Assembly (NCBI RefSeq): GCF_001748245.1
Contig: NZ_BDFO01000001.1
Span: 6,725,346 to 6,789,345, forward strand
DNA length: 64,000 nt
Origin: Oligoflexus tunisiensis
GTDB lineage: Bacteria; Bdellovibrionota_B; Oligoflexia; Oligoflexales; Oligoflexaceae
Reading direction: 5' to 3'
In this document: piece after piece, positions 40,709 to 49,670 of the stretch
Numbering within the stretch: the stretch's first letter is position 1
Layout of the letters: each line of letters begins with the position of its first letter
The notes under the pieces: model-generated
What the model was told of the DNA's origin: nothing
Databases searched by the model: none
The model's input: only the letters and a program-made list of their open reading frames with translations
Position numbers and translations under genes: made by a program

Positions 40709-41486
40709 GACTTTGAGCAAGCCCATGACCACAGGTTTTCCAGGGCAGGATTATCTGCGCGCGGTCGTTTTCTGGGCGACATTTGTCTTTGCAACAGGCG
40801 TCTGCTACCTGATCCTGCTCGCCATTGTGATTTGGAAAAAACTCTTTGATCCCAAGCACGTCACCCAAGGAGCTCACTGGCTGGCCACCTTCTGGGCTCG
40901 CTGGATCATGCATGCCGCTCCGGGCTGGCGATGGAGCTACAGCGGTTTTGAGAATCTGCCCAAGGAAGGCGAACCTCCCGTGGTGCTCGTGGCCAACCAT
41001 CAAAGCTCTGCGGATATCGGCGCCATTTATCTGACCCAGGCTCAGTTCCGCTGGCTGTCGAAGGACACCGTCTTCCGCCTGCCCTGCATCGGTCACGCCA
41101 TGAAATGGGCTGGCTACGTTTCCATCAAACGCGGCGATCGCCACAGCAGCCATGCCGCTGTACGGCAAAGCGCGGCCTGGATTCGCCGGGGCGTGTCGAT
41201 GTTCTATTTTCCAGAAGGCACCCGCAGTGAGGATGGACGCCTGCGGGATTTCAAGGTCGGCGCCTTCCGCCTCGCCGTCGAGGAAGGTGTGGCCATCTGC
41301 CCGGTCGTGCTCTGCGGCACCAAGGATATGATGCGAAAAAATTCGGGGATTCCCAAGGCCGCGCACCTGATCCTGGACGTGATGCCCAAAGTCTGGCCGC
41401 TGCCCGAGGAAACCCCCGAACTCTTTGCCAGGCGCGTCCGATCCATGATCGAAGCACGCCTGCGCTATCTCGAATCCATACTCTAA
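40692..41486 (+). CDS. plsC: 1-acyl-sn-glycerol-3-phosphate acyltransferase (PlsC type)
   Basis: 264 residues. One or two membrane segments (about 22-50) precede the acyltransferase domain. Block I is VANHQSSADIG, an NHx4D-type motif with one extra residue variation; block III is FYFPEGTRSEDG. The enzyme adds the second acyl chain to make phosphatidic acid for membrane lipids. It overlaps the coaBC-like gene by 17 bases, so coupling is likely. It ends 7 bases before the convergent flgE stop codon. The family call is firm; the exact substrate is the usual one by homology. Confidence 0.9.
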   Translation: MNDTTETLSKPMTTGFPGQDYLRAVVFWATFVFATGVCYLILLAIVIWKKLFDPKHVTQGAHWLATFWARWIMHAAPGWRWSYSGFENLPKEGEPPVVLVANHQSSADIGAIYLTQAQFRWLSKDTVFRLPCIGHAMKWAGYVSIKRGDRHSSHAAVRQSAAWIRRGVSMFYFPEGTRSEDGRLRDFKVGAFRLAVEEGVAICPVVLCGTKDMMRKNSGIPKAAHLILDVMPKVWPLPEETPELFARRVRSMIEARLRYLESIL

Positions 41487-41493
41487 TTAGCGA

Positions 41494-42816
41494 TTAGCGC
41501 TTCATGTTCACCACTTCCTCAATCATGCTGTCGGTAGTGGTGATCGAGCGGGAGTTGGCCTGGAAGCCACGCTGACTCCTGATCATCTCCACAAACTGCT
41601 GCGCCATGTCCACGTTTGATTCTTCCAAAGTCGAAGCATAGATCGATCCGCGCACACCCGACTGCGGTGTCCCGATCCGCGGCGCCCCGGAATCATTGGT
41701 CGCATAGAACTGGTTACGACCGGCTTTCATAAGGCCATCCTGGTTTTCGAAGGTCGCCAGGGCAAAGGAGCCGAGGATACGTTCGATCCCGTTGGTGTAA
41801 TAGCCTTTGATCTTGCCATCCAGGTCGATCTTCAGCGACTTGATATTCCCCGACTCATAACCGTTCTGGCTGTGGAAGACCGTGAGCGAGGACGAAGCCG
41901 TCGAGCTGGAGGCGCCGACGCCGTTGCCTTCCTCGGAACCCATGTTCTTGCCGAAGTCGATCAGGATCTTCTGATCCGGCACGGCGCCTTTTGAGAAGTT
42001 CGCGCTTGATTCGTTATAGATTTCTTCCAGCAGGTTGCCTTTGTTATCAAACCTGACGGTTCCGTTGGCGATTTCCTTGATCTTCGCGCCATCGGCATCG
42101 GTCACTTCCTTGCCATCGACCGTCGCATGCCATTGCCAGGAAATGCCTTCATCATCATTGATACGGCGGAAATAAGTGGTCATCGCATGCTTGGTCCCAT
42201 GACTGTCGAATACGTTGACCGTGGTATTGAAGTTCGATGTTTTCACCGGATCATTGATATCAAATTCCACGGGCAGTGGTTCGGCACGTGAATCGAGGTT
42301 CACGTTCAGCACCACCTTGTCCGTTCCCTTGGGTGGGATGTTGTTCGTCACAATGCGGATGTCGGTGAGCTTGGTCGACAGCACTCCGTCCTGATCGGCT
42401 TCATAACCCTGCAGGTGGCCGCCGGTCGCATCCGACAGATAACCATCCTTATCAAAATTGAAGGAGCCGACGCGGGTATAGAAGAGGCCACCGGCCTCCT
42501 GCTTCTCACCCTTCGGGTTATTCACAACGAAAAAACCATTGCCCTGAACGGCCATATCCGTGAGACGATCGGTGACGGACAAGCCGCCCTGTGTGTGAAT
42601 GGCTCGCACACGACTGAGACGTGCACCACGACCCAACTGCGCCTGTCCAACCGAGCTGCCGAGGTCAAGCGACAGCAGGTCATCAAATTCAACCCTGTCA
42701 TACTTAAAACCTTTGGCATTGGCGTTCGCCAGGTTGTTCGCCACGACAGCCATGCTGTCAGACATGACGGACAAACCGGTAACTCCTGTGTACAGCGATT
42801 GAGAAATAGCAGCCAT
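41494..42816 (-). CDS. flgE: Flagellar hook protein FlgE
   Basis: 440 residues. The N-terminal rod-hook signature is SLYTGVTGLSVMSDSMAVVANNLANANAKGFKYDRVEFDDLL. The central Gly/Asp-rich D1/D2 region includes MAVQGNGFFVV and ALATFENQDGLM. The C-terminal helix is VEMIRSQRGFQANSRSITTTDSMIEEVVNMKR. FlgE polymerises into the hook that joins filament and motor; it is exported by the flagellar type III system. The ATG at 42816 has AGAGGGGG upstream. A 13-bp motif shared with fliC lies 57 bases upstream. FliS is 163 bases further upstream. Confidence 0.96.
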   Translation of the reverse strand: MAAISQSLYTGVTGLSVMSDSMAVVANNLANANAKGFKYDRVEFDDLLSLDLGSSVGQAQLGRGARLSRVRAIHTQGGLSVTDRLTDMAVQGNGFFVVNNPKGEKQEAGGLFYTRVGSFNFDKDGYLSDATGGHLQGYEADQDGVLSTKLTDIRIVTNNIPPKGTDKVVLNVNLDSRAEPLPVEFDINDPVKTSNFNTTVNVFDSHGTKHAMTTYFRRINDDEGISWQWHATVDGKEVTDADGAKIKEIANGTVRFDNKGNLLEEIYNESSANFSKGAVPDQKILIDFGKNMGSEEGNGVGASSSTASSSLTVFHSQNGYESGNIKSLKIDLDGKIKGYYTNGIERILGSFALATFENQDGLMKAGRNQFYATNDSGAPRIGTPQSGVRGSIYASTLEESNVDMAQQFVEMIRSQRGFQANSRSITTTDSMIEEVVNMKR

Positions 42817-42872
42817 GGAACCCCCTCTGAAAGACGATCGCACTCATAACGAGTCTCGATTCTTATTCAGAT

Positions 42873-42885
42873 TAGCACGCGCTCT
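42873..42885 (-). promoter_or_regulatory. Motif shared by the flgE and fliC upstream regions
   Basis: Minus strand AGAGCGCGTGCTA here matches AGAGCGTGTGTTA at 46765-46777 (upstream of fliC) in 11 of 13 positions. It is 57 bases before flgE. It may be part of a flagellar promoter or a regulator-binding site. Confidence 0.35.
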
Positions 42886-42978
42886 TCAAGCTGGAGGATT
42901 GTTGAAAAAAGACATACCTTGGGGGTGGACCAGGCAGAATCGTCCCGGCAAGTTCATACCGGGACGGGATGGATTTTT

Positions 42979-43491
42979 TCAGGCCATGGATTTCATTTTT
43001 TGCAGGTTATTTCCGGCAGTCGCATCCTGGTTGGCACCGGCTTTCGCCGCGCCACTGCCATTGGCTTCCACCCACTTCCTGTATTCTTCCGGCTGCAGTT
43101 TTGGCGACGGCACACCGTCCGGACGTGGATTTTCCACGACATCCTGCCAGGCGGAATAAAGCGTGCGGAGAAGCTGCTCAACCGTGCGCAGACATTCGAC
43201 ATCGTTGTTGATATTGCCTTCAATCAGTTTATCGATCATGAAGACATAAAGATTTTCCAAATCAACGGCCAGCTGACCGCCTACTTTAAAGTCGAGCGTG
43301 GCCATCAGCTCGGAGATGATGGCGGTGGCTTTGCTGATTTGCTTGCCTTTTTCGGCGATTTTTCTATCCAGCATGGCGACTTCAGCATGTTTCACAAAGC
43401 GAATCGCTCCCTCATAGAGCATGAGGAGAACCTTTTCACGACTCGCCGTCGTAATTTGGGTCTTCTGATAGGCCTTGTAGGGATTGTTCAT
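42979..43491 (-). CDS. fliS: Flagellin export chaperone FliS
   Basis: 170 residues. Family start MNNPYKAYQKTQITTASREKVLLMLYEGAIRFVKHAE, with amphipathic helices (ISELMATLDFKVGGQLAVDLENLYVFMIDKLIEGNI). FliS binds the disordered C-terminus of flagellin and prevents early polymerisation. The C-terminal 35 residues extend beyond the usual 130-residue length with Pro/Gly/Ala-rich sequence, an extension of unclear use. It follows fliD by 21 bases on the same strand. Confidence 0.93.
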   Translation of the reverse strand: MNNPYKAYQKTQITTASREKVLLMLYEGAIRFVKHAEVAMLDRKIAEKGKQISKATAIISELMATLDFKVGGQLAVDLENLYVFMIDKLIEGNINNDVECLRTVEQLLRTLYSAWQDVVENPRPDGVPSPKLQPEEYRKWVEANGSGAAKAGANQDATAGNNLQKMKSMA

Positions 43492-43512
43492 CTTGAAGCA
43501 GCTCCTTACTGG

Positions 43513-44865
43513 TTACTTGTTATCGTTATTATTCGCCGCAAACCGCTGCGCGAGAAAATCGCCTTGTGCCTTCATTCCGGAGAGGGTCGATTCGAGGTTG
43601 GTAAACCGTCTCTTGATCGAGTCCGCTTTCTTGGCCGCTGCTGCTTCTTTCCTGGCAATCCCTTGATCCTGGTCCTTGATGATATTATCGAGGGCCCTTG
43701 TTCGACTTTTCAGGATACCATTCTGAGCATCACGCAAGCCTTTCACCTGCTCTGCGAGGCGGGCTGCAACCCCCGTCGAATCCTTACCGCGAATGAAGAT
43801 CTTGGCAACACCTTCGTAATCTTCGGTCAAAGCCTGCTTTACTTTAGACTCATTGAAATCCAGCTCCCCTGTTTTGGGGTTGGTCGTTATCCCAATGTCG
43901 GCCATGGTTCGATATTTTCCTGAGCCTTGGACAGGGTCGCCCAGAACACTTCTTAAATTCCGCATGACCGTTTTAATTGTGCCGTCGGAGGCAAGAATGC
44001 CGGCGCGACCCGACTTGGCATCCACCTGAAACTGGCCGTTTATGAATTTGGAAATCTCATTGTACTTTTCCACAAAGCCATAAATCGATTCGAGGGTGGC
44101 ATCCACATCGTAATTGATCTGCACCTGGACTCGGGTCCCCGGCTCGGAACGCTTGACGTTGAATATAACGCCATCCACCAGTTCCTTGAGGCTGTTCGTC
44201 TCATCGGTGACGGGCACGTCCTCGAACAGGACATCGAGGTTGCGGCCGACCACCTGCTCTTTGAATTCGAGAAAGGTCGTATCCTCGTCGATCCGGATCT
44301 TGGATTCCTTGCCGGATTTTTCACTGACCACAAGCAGGCGATAAGGGTCGGGCATGTACTTGGTGTTAATCACCATAGCCTTGACGCCGCCGTCGGCCTC
44401 GTTGATGATTTCGGCAACATTCTGCAGGGTGGAACCCGGCTCGATCGTGATATCGAGGTCGTCCTGCCCTTCCCTCTCGATCACCATATAACCGAAGCCG
44501 ACTGGCGTCTGGTCCTTGTCGGGGAACCCGTAGGCCAGTTCCTTCTCCGATTTGGCAAGGCCACGCACTTCAAACTCATAGCTGCCTGGCAGCGAGAAAC
44601 CAGAGACGGTGCCATCGAGGATGTCGGGATGGGAGGATTCGACTTTCATTTTATAGAAGTCGGTCTTGGTCTTGATCTTGTTCAGCGCCGTATCCAAACC
44701 ACTGATCATATCGATCAATTTCTTGAATTCCGCCCGCTCGTTATCGACACCATCCCGGCGCCTTTTGGCGTTCTCAATCGGGATCTTTTCAACCTCGATT
44801 AAACCCTCTACAATCTTAGGGTCGAAGAGGCCAGTGGTCGCGCCCGGCATGCTGCGAACTCCCAT
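43513..44865 (-). CDS. fliD: Flagellar filament cap protein FliD
   Basis: 450 residues. The N-terminal part (residues 1-60) contains the FliD_N helix (GLFDPKIVEGLIEVEKIPIENAKRRRD). The middle is beta-rich (FEVRGLAKSEKELAYG, ITIEPGSTLQNVAEIINEADGGVKAMVINTK). The C-terminal part (GILASDGTIKTVMRNLRSVLG, MADIGITTNPKTGELDFNESKVKQAL, final coiled helix) matches FliD_C. It caps the growing filament and folds new flagellin subunits. fliS is immediately downstream, probably one operon. A divergent GNAT gene starts 36 bases away. Confidence 0.95.
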   Translation of the reverse strand: MGVRSMPGATTGLFDPKIVEGLIEVEKIPIENAKRRRDGVDNERAEFKKLIDMISGLDTALNKIKTKTDFYKMKVESSHPDILDGTVSGFSLPGSYEFEVRGLAKSEKELAYGFPDKDQTPVGFGYMVIEREGQDDLDITIEPGSTLQNVAEIINEADGGVKAMVINTKYMPDPYRLLVVSEKSGKESKIRIDEDTTFLEFKEQVVGRNLDVLFEDVPVTDETNSLKELVDGVIFNVKRSEPGTRVQVQINYDVDATLESIYGFVEKYNEISKFINGQFQVDAKSGRAGILASDGTIKTVMRNLRSVLGDPVQGSGKYRTMADIGITTNPKTGELDFNESKVKQALTEDYEGVAKIFIRGKDSTGVAARLAEQVKGLRDAQNGILKSRTRALDNIIKDQDQGIARKEAAAAKKADSIKRRFTNLESTLSGMKAQGDFLAQRFAANNNDNK

Positions 44866-44901
44866 GAGCTTTCCCCCTTATTTGACTGGAAATGAAAAAC
44901 G

Positions 44902-45825
44902 ATGAGTCTTTATCACCCGAAAGAACCAATCCATTTTCAGCAACGCAATCAACTCTTGCAAGAGTGCCTGCGGCCGGATCCTTTGCCTTTCCCGATCGAA
45001 CAGGAATATCCCATCGTCCTGGCGCCGGAAGGCCAAGGTTTCAGTTACTGTCATGACTTTCAAAATCAGATGTGTTCCCACGCCAATTTATGGCCGCGCA
45101 AGGTCATCAATGCCTTGGGACAGGAGCCGTTCCTCATTGGTCTGGTGGGCAACGTCGCCACGGATCCTCGCTTTCGAGGGCATGGCCATATGCGTAGTCT
45201 TCTGACAGCTGTGGAAGAAATCGCTCAGCAAAATCACTTGAAGGCTTTATTTTTGTGGAGCGACCTGACTTCATTCTATCAGAAGTTGGGCTTCGTGTCA
45301 GTGGGACAGGAATACCACTTTCATTTTGCCGAGCCCCGTTTCGGCAGCAAGGCCCGCACCTCGGCCCGCCTTGTCCGCACGGGCCTGCAAGGCCTTTCCG
45401 ATGATGTTCTGCTGCGGCTGCAGGCGCTCAAACCTCGGGTTGCGCAGACGCTGGAGCGCAGTCTTGCGGAATTCCGCCGGATGCTGGATATTCCCTGGCT
45501 TGAACTCTATCTTGCGTATGAAGCGGCGGATATTGTTGCATTTGCGCTGATTGGCAAAGGTTACGATATGATGGGGGTCATTCACGAGTGGGGCTGTACG
45601 GATGCGGCTTATCTTTTGGATCTGGTGCATTTCGTGCGGCGGGACAAGGATCTGCCGCAGTGCATGCTGCTCACACCTGGCGAGCTGCAGCCCGCCTGGC
45701 ATCAGGAAATTCTCGCCCAGGCTTCAGCTGTGGAAGCTGTGCCTATGGCGCTCATGAAAGTTCTGGAGAAAGGGAAGGAAAAGGAGCTGCATCAGCTCTT
45801 TATCTGGGGACTGGATTCCATTTAA
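44902..45825 (+). CDS. GNAT N-acetyltransferase within the flagellar locus
   Basis: 307 residues. A GNAT core lies at about 75-145: PFLIGLVGNVATDPRFRGHGHMRSLLTAVEEIAQQ (acetyl-CoA loop RFRGHGH) and WSDLTSFYQKLGFVSVGQEYHF. The C-terminal half (about 165-307) resembles the second GNAT-like/SCP2-like domain of larger acetyltransferases. It lies between fliD and fliC on the opposite strand; its TAA overlaps the fliC stop in a shared TTAA. A role in flagellar protein modification is plausible from position only. The start is the ATG at 44902. Confidence 0.8.
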   Translation: MSLYHPKEPIHFQQRNQLLQECLRPDPLPFPIEQEYPIVLAPEGQGFSYCHDFQNQMCSHANLWPRKVINALGQEPFLIGLVGNVATDPRFRGHGHMRSLLTAVEEIAQQNHLKALFLWSDLTSFYQKLGFVSVGQEYHFHFAEPRFGSKARTSARLVRTGLQGLSDDVLLRLQALKPRVAQTLERSLAEFRRMLDIPWLELYLAYEAADIVAFALIGKGYDMMGVIHEWGCTDAAYLLDLVHFVRRDKDLPQCMLLTPGELQPAWHQEILAQASAVEAVPMALMKVLEKGKEKELHQLFIWGLDSI

Positions 45826-46667
45826 GTATTCTGCAGGAGCGTCAGGGCCATCTTCGGAATCGAGTTGGCCTGCTGCAGAACGGATGTACCAGCCTGCATC
45901 AGGATGTTGTTCCGCGTCAGCTCCGAGGTTTCCAGCGCCACGTCAACATCCTTGATCCGTGAGTTGGCGGCGGTCAGATTTTCAATCGACACCGACAGGT
46001 TACGAATGGTGGACGTCAGACGGTTATCGATGGCACCGAGTTCGCCACGGATCGAGGACACATCCTCAATCGCACCGTCGATGATGCTCAAGGAACGCTG
46101 GGCGTTGACCTTGGTATCGATCGAAAGCTCCTCAAGACCGAGCTTGTCGGCGTTCACATCCGACTTGAAGGCATCAAAGGAAATCCGGTCCACACCGAGA
46201 AGGTTCAGGCCGCCGGTATTCACCTGGAAGTCGAGGGATCCACCTGTACCGTCGAGCAGCACCGTTCCGTTGAATTCGGTGACGTTGGCAATCCGGTCCA
46301 CTTCTTCCTTGAGGGACTGATACTCTTCATTCAAATAACGACGTTCCTGGGACCCGATGGTATCCGAAGCCGCCTGAACTCCAAGTTCCCGCAGACGCAC
46401 GAGGATGTTCTGAATCTCTTCCAAGCCGCCTTCAGCAACCTGGATCAGAGAGATACCATCCGACGCGTTACGTTGGGCCTGAATCAGACCCCGGGTTTTG
46501 GCACGCAGTTTTTCTGAAATCGCCAGACCGGCCGCATCATCACCGGCTTTATTGATGCGATAACCACTCGAAAGGCGTTCCAACGAACGATCGAGCAGTC
46601 GTCGTGTGTTGATCAAGTGCCTTTGAGAAGTCAGCGAGGAGACGTTGGTCGCGATGCGCAAACCCAT
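45822..46667 (-). CDS. fliC: Flagellin
   Basis: 281 residues, a short flagellin with little central variable region. The N-terminal D0/D1 signature is GLRIATNVSSLTSQRHLINTRRLLDRSLERLSSGYRINKAGDDAAGLAISEKLRA. The C-terminal one is RDSNILMQAGTSVLQQANSIPKMALTLLQN-like, here NNILMQAGTSVLQQANSIPK. It forms the filament core. The promoter candidate is at 46761-46790. It is convergent with the GNAT gene through a shared TTAA. Only one flagellin is present in this window. Confidence 0.97.
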   Translation of the reverse strand: MGLRIATNVSSLTSQRHLINTRRLLDRSLERLSSGYRINKAGDDAAGLAISEKLRAKTRGLIQAQRNASDGISLIQVAEGGLEEIQNILVRLRELGVQAASDTIGSQERRYLNEEYQSLKEEVDRIANVTEFNGTVLLDGTGGSLDFQVNTGGLNLLGVDRISFDAFKSDVNADKLGLEELSIDTKVNAQRSLSIIDGAIEDVSSIRGELGAIDNRLTSTIRNLSVSIENLTAANSRIKDVDVALETSELTRNNILMQAGTSVLQQANSIPKMALTLLQNT

Positions 46668-46760
46668 GAGTTACCCTCCGAAACACTCCAAAGGAAAGTC
46701 CTTCGAGTGACAGAACTCGACAGCATAAACATTCTTGGAAAATGAAGGCTGCTCTTTTTT

Positions 46761-46790
46761 ATTCTAACACACGCTCTCATCCGCATTCAA
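46761..46790 (-). promoter_or_regulatory. Candidate fliC promoter
   Basis: Minus strand TTGAAT (46785-46790), 18-base spacer, TAGAAT (46761-46766), about 95 bases upstream of fliC. The spacer includes the motif shared with flgE. No clear sigma-28 or sigma-54 element is seen. Confidence 0.45.
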
Positions 46791-46872
46791 TGTGGAGGGA
46801 ACGCGACGCGGGATGAAATGTTTGCCGGGTGGGCCAGAGCGGACCGCAGCGGGGCCGCCCTGGACGAGGCTT

Positions 46873-47835
46873 TCACTGAAGGAACGCTTTCATATCATTG
46901 AGAAGAACAGGAGCCTTGGTGGCATCGATAAGAACCGGAACCGGCAGTTTACCGGCTTTCAGCCAGTAACGCGTGGACGCTCCGGCCTCTTCCAGAATGG
47001 CCCAGGTATCGAGATCCTCGCGTTCGCTTTTCAGCACCAGCGTGAATTTCGGGGTCAGTTTGTTCAATGCTTCCAGCTCCTGATCCTGCGGATAGCCTTC
47101 CACCCGCAGCTTCAGGACCTTGTCAATCCAGTTGCGGAAGGCCTCGCTTGCGGTGTCCTTGGCTTCCGGATACCAGGTCTTATTCTTGCCCAGGGTTTTG
47201 CGGAAGAAGCGCCATTCCTTGCCATCCTGAATCACATAGACGCGGGCCACATCATCCTCGGCAAAGCTGAAAGGCTTGGACATGGCCATGCGGGCCTTGG
47301 GCTTCTCCAGCATGCTCATGACCTTGCGCTGGACGAGCAGCACGAGGTTCTTATCCTTGTCCAGGACAAACACGGTCGGGGACTGGAAACTGCGCTTGCC
47401 CATGAGCAGCGTGAAGACCTTGCCGTCGCCATAGTGCACTTCAAAGGTTCCGGTGGGTTTGTCGAGACCAAAGTCCACGAGGTTCACTTTTCCGGCTTCG
47501 CCAATCTGCTTTTCCACTCGGAAGGGGGCCAGCTCCCCCAGAAGTTCCTTGATCCGATCCCCCACGAGATAACGGTCCTTGACCGAGACGTCGTTCGGCC
47601 CTTCCTTGCGCTTTTCCGTGGACTCGATCCAGAAGGCATCCGGCACCGTCGCATCCTTGATGACTTCAACCGTGCCGTCCTCATCGGTATATACGATCTT
47701 TTTCAGGCTCTCTTTGGCGATATGGATCCATTCCTTGCCGACGATGTCACTGTTCACCGTCGGGCGCGAAGCAAACCAGGCAAAGGCCAGAGACGCTATA
47801 AAAAACGCCACATAGGGAATAATCTTGACTCTCAT
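46873..47835 (-). CDS. DUF4340-type protein of a Gld-like ABC operon
   Basis: 320 residues. An N-terminal hydrophobic helix (MRVKIIPYVAFFIASLAFAWF) is followed by repeated beta segments (LLGELAPFRVEKQIGEAG, FEVHYGDGKVFTLLMGKRSFQSPTVFVLDKD, VYVIQDGKEWRFFR, FTLVLKSEREDLDTWAILEEAG). This layout fits DUF4340 proteins, which are often encoded after GldG-like genes. It begins inside the stop of the GldG-like gene (4-base overlap) and is the last gene of the operon. It is probably a periplasmic, inner-membrane-anchored accessory of the transporter. Function is unknown. Confidence 0.75.
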   Translation of the reverse strand: MRVKIIPYVAFFIASLAFAWFASRPTVNSDIVGKEWIHIAKESLKKIVYTDEDGTVEVIKDATVPDAFWIESTEKRKEGPNDVSVKDRYLVGDRIKELLGELAPFRVEKQIGEAGKVNLVDFGLDKPTGTFEVHYGDGKVFTLLMGKRSFQSPTVFVLDKDKNLVLLVQRKVMSMLEKPKARMAMSKPFSFAEDDVARVYVIQDGKEWRFFRKTLGKNKTWYPEAKDTASEAFRNWIDKVLKLRVEGYPQDQELEALNKLTPKFTLVLKSEREDLDTWAILEEAGASTRYWLKAGKLPVPVLIDATKAPVLLNDMKAFLQ

Positions 47836-49670
47836 GCGCGTGTCCTCTTACGACGATTGGCCACAAATCCGAGCGCCAGAATCAGGAGCGGGGCCAGATA
47901 GATGGAACCATGGAATACGATCAGTTCGCGTCCTTTCGAATGCTGAATCCGCACATCCTCTTCCGACTCCACGGCACCCGAGGTGTTCATGCGGTCGGTC
48001 AGCCAGCGGAAGGTGTCGAGAGCCATCCATTGGTTGCCATTGTAATAGAGCGGTGGATCGCCCAGCATGCTGGAATCCGCAAGGACGATGACCTTGGCTT
48101 TTTTGCCTTCGGCCATGGCTTTTTCCGCAGCCGCCGCCAGGGGATAGGAGCCGCGCACTTCATCCGGATCATAGTCGAAGTTCTTGTTGGTATCGATAAA
48201 GGTGCTCCGGAGTGCCATGATCGTGGACACAGGGTGCCAGGCGTTGGTGCCGCTTTCCACCACAAGATAGCCCGAATGAAGAGCGAGGACGTTCAGCTTT
48301 TCATCGTTACGGGTCAGCGTGGAAACCGATTCATGACTGCCGAAGAGATTCGTATAGAGATACACACGATCGAACTTCTGCCGGGTGGAGCGGACAAATT
48401 CACGGTCGTTGGCGAGGCGGATCTTGCGGAACTGGATCCCAACTTCCTTCAGAAGGGTATCCAGTTCATTCTGATCGGCCACCACGACCTCTTCCGCCTG
48501 CTCCCCTGCGGATTCCACATCCAAAGCCAGCAGCAGTCGGCCGCCGCGGTTCAGATAATCCCGGAACGTTTGCACCTCTTCCTTGGCAAAGCTTGCGGTC
48601 GGACCCACCACAGCCACGGCCTCCGCATCGTCGGGGATGGGCTCGAACGTACTGGGCAGGGATTTGGGAGTCAGATTCTGCGAGCGCAGAACCGTTTCCA
48701 GATTGCGCAGCGAGCGCAGGGGGCTGTGCCGATCGATGCCCCAGCTCATCTCACCGTGGCTGGAGGTGAAGTAGATGATGCCCCTCTCCGAGGTCAGCTG
48801 CAGGAGCGCCTTTTGAAACTGGGCGTCGAGGTTCCGCAGTTTTTTTCTGGCGTTTTCCAGCTTGTCCCCAAGGTCGATGCGCTGACGCTTGCCATCCTTC
48901 AAAAGAACGATCTGGCCGTTTTTGGAAACCTTGAATTCCTCGGCCTGAGCCGGATAGAAATCCTTGTCATAGTATTCGAGCTGAAGGTTGCTGTTTTTCT
49001 GTGCCAGGACATCGAGGTACTCCCGCACAAAGGAGGCCACTTCACTGTCCTTGGTAAAGAAGACCCCGGTCCGTACCGGTGCCTCAAGACTTGCCACGGC
49101 ATTGAGTGTGGCCTCGCCCGGTTTGGTCGATTTGAAATAGGAAAGGTCAAAGACCTTGTCCTTTTTCGCGGCCCCATAATTCAAGGCGCCGAGACCCAGG
49201 AAGAGAAAGCCTATGCACAGCCAGATCTTGGCCGAATAGGCCAGACGATTGGGTTCCGCATTCTCGCCCGTGCCGTTCATGCGATGACTGAACTCCACCC
49301 CCAGGCCCATGAAAAGACCCAGAAACAGAGTGGAAAGCCAGAGCACCAAAAGGCCCTTCTGCATCAGCGTATCCGGGCTCAGACTGGTGCCGAGGCTCCA
49401 ACGGTAGACATAAAAAAGGAGCACGCCCAGAATCACCAGAATCTTCCAGACCAGCACCAGCTTCCAGGATTTGGCCTCGGCCAGTAGACCCTGGTTGTTG
49501 GCCTTTTGCATCAAGAGGAGGGTGAACCCGAGCGGGATCAGGGTGACCAGCGCCCCAATGATGGCCACGATTTTATAGGAATCATAGGTTTTCAGATAAC
49601 GTTCGGCGATAAAGACCAGGGCCAATCCCAAAAGAAAAAGCGGGATGCGCAGCGCGCGAAGTGCGTTCAT
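47832..49670 (-). CDS. GldG-like ABC transporter auxiliary membrane protein
   Basis: 612 residues. At least four membrane segments lie in the first 190 residues (IPLFLLGLALVFIAERYL, IVAIIGALVTLIPLGFTLL, WKILVILGVLLFYVY, GLLVLWLSTLFLGLFMGLGV). A large GldG-like domain follows (about 215-560; LRSLRNLETVLRSQNLTPKSLPSTFEPIPDDAEAVAVVGPT, GGRLLLALDVES), then one C-terminal segment (LAPLLILALGFVA). In Bacteroidota, GldG works with GldA and GldF in gliding; elsewhere such genes form ABC-2-type exporters. The start at 49670 overlaps the permease stop in TAATG. The next gene overlaps by 4 bases. Confidence 0.8.
   Translation of the reverse strand: MNALRALRIPLFLLGLALVFIAERYLKTYDSYKIVAIIGALVTLIPLGFTLLLMQKANNQGLLAEAKSWKLVLVWKILVILGVLLFYVYRWSLGTSLSPDTLMQKGLLVLWLSTLFLGLFMGLGVEFSHRMNGTGENAEPNRLAYSAKIWLCIGFLFLGLGALNYGAAKKDKVFDLSYFKSTKPGEATLNAVASLEAPVRTGVFFTKDSEVASFVREYLDVLAQKNSNLQLEYYDKDFYPAQAEEFKVSKNGQIVLLKDGKRQRIDLGDKLENARKKLRNLDAQFQKALLQLTSERGIIYFTSSHGEMSWGIDRHSPLRSLRNLETVLRSQNLTPKSLPSTFEPIPDDAEAVAVVGPTASFAKEEVQTFRDYLNRGGRLLLALDVESAGEQAEEVVVADQNELDTLLKEVGIQFRKIRLANDREFVRSTRQKFDRVYLYTNLFGSHESVSTLTRNDEKLNVLALHSGYLVVESGTNAWHPVSTIMALRSTFIDTNKNFDYDPDEVRGSYPLAAAAEKAMAEGKKAKVIVLADSSMLGDPPLYYNGNQWMALDTFRWLTDRMNTSGAVESEEDVRIQHSKGRELIVFHGSIYLAPLLILALGFVANRRKRTRA

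Noticed and set aside
47910..49487. 525-residue antisense frame over the GldG-like gene
   Set aside because: Composition is typical of a shadow frame in GC-rich DNA; the GldG-like gene has domains and operon overlaps.
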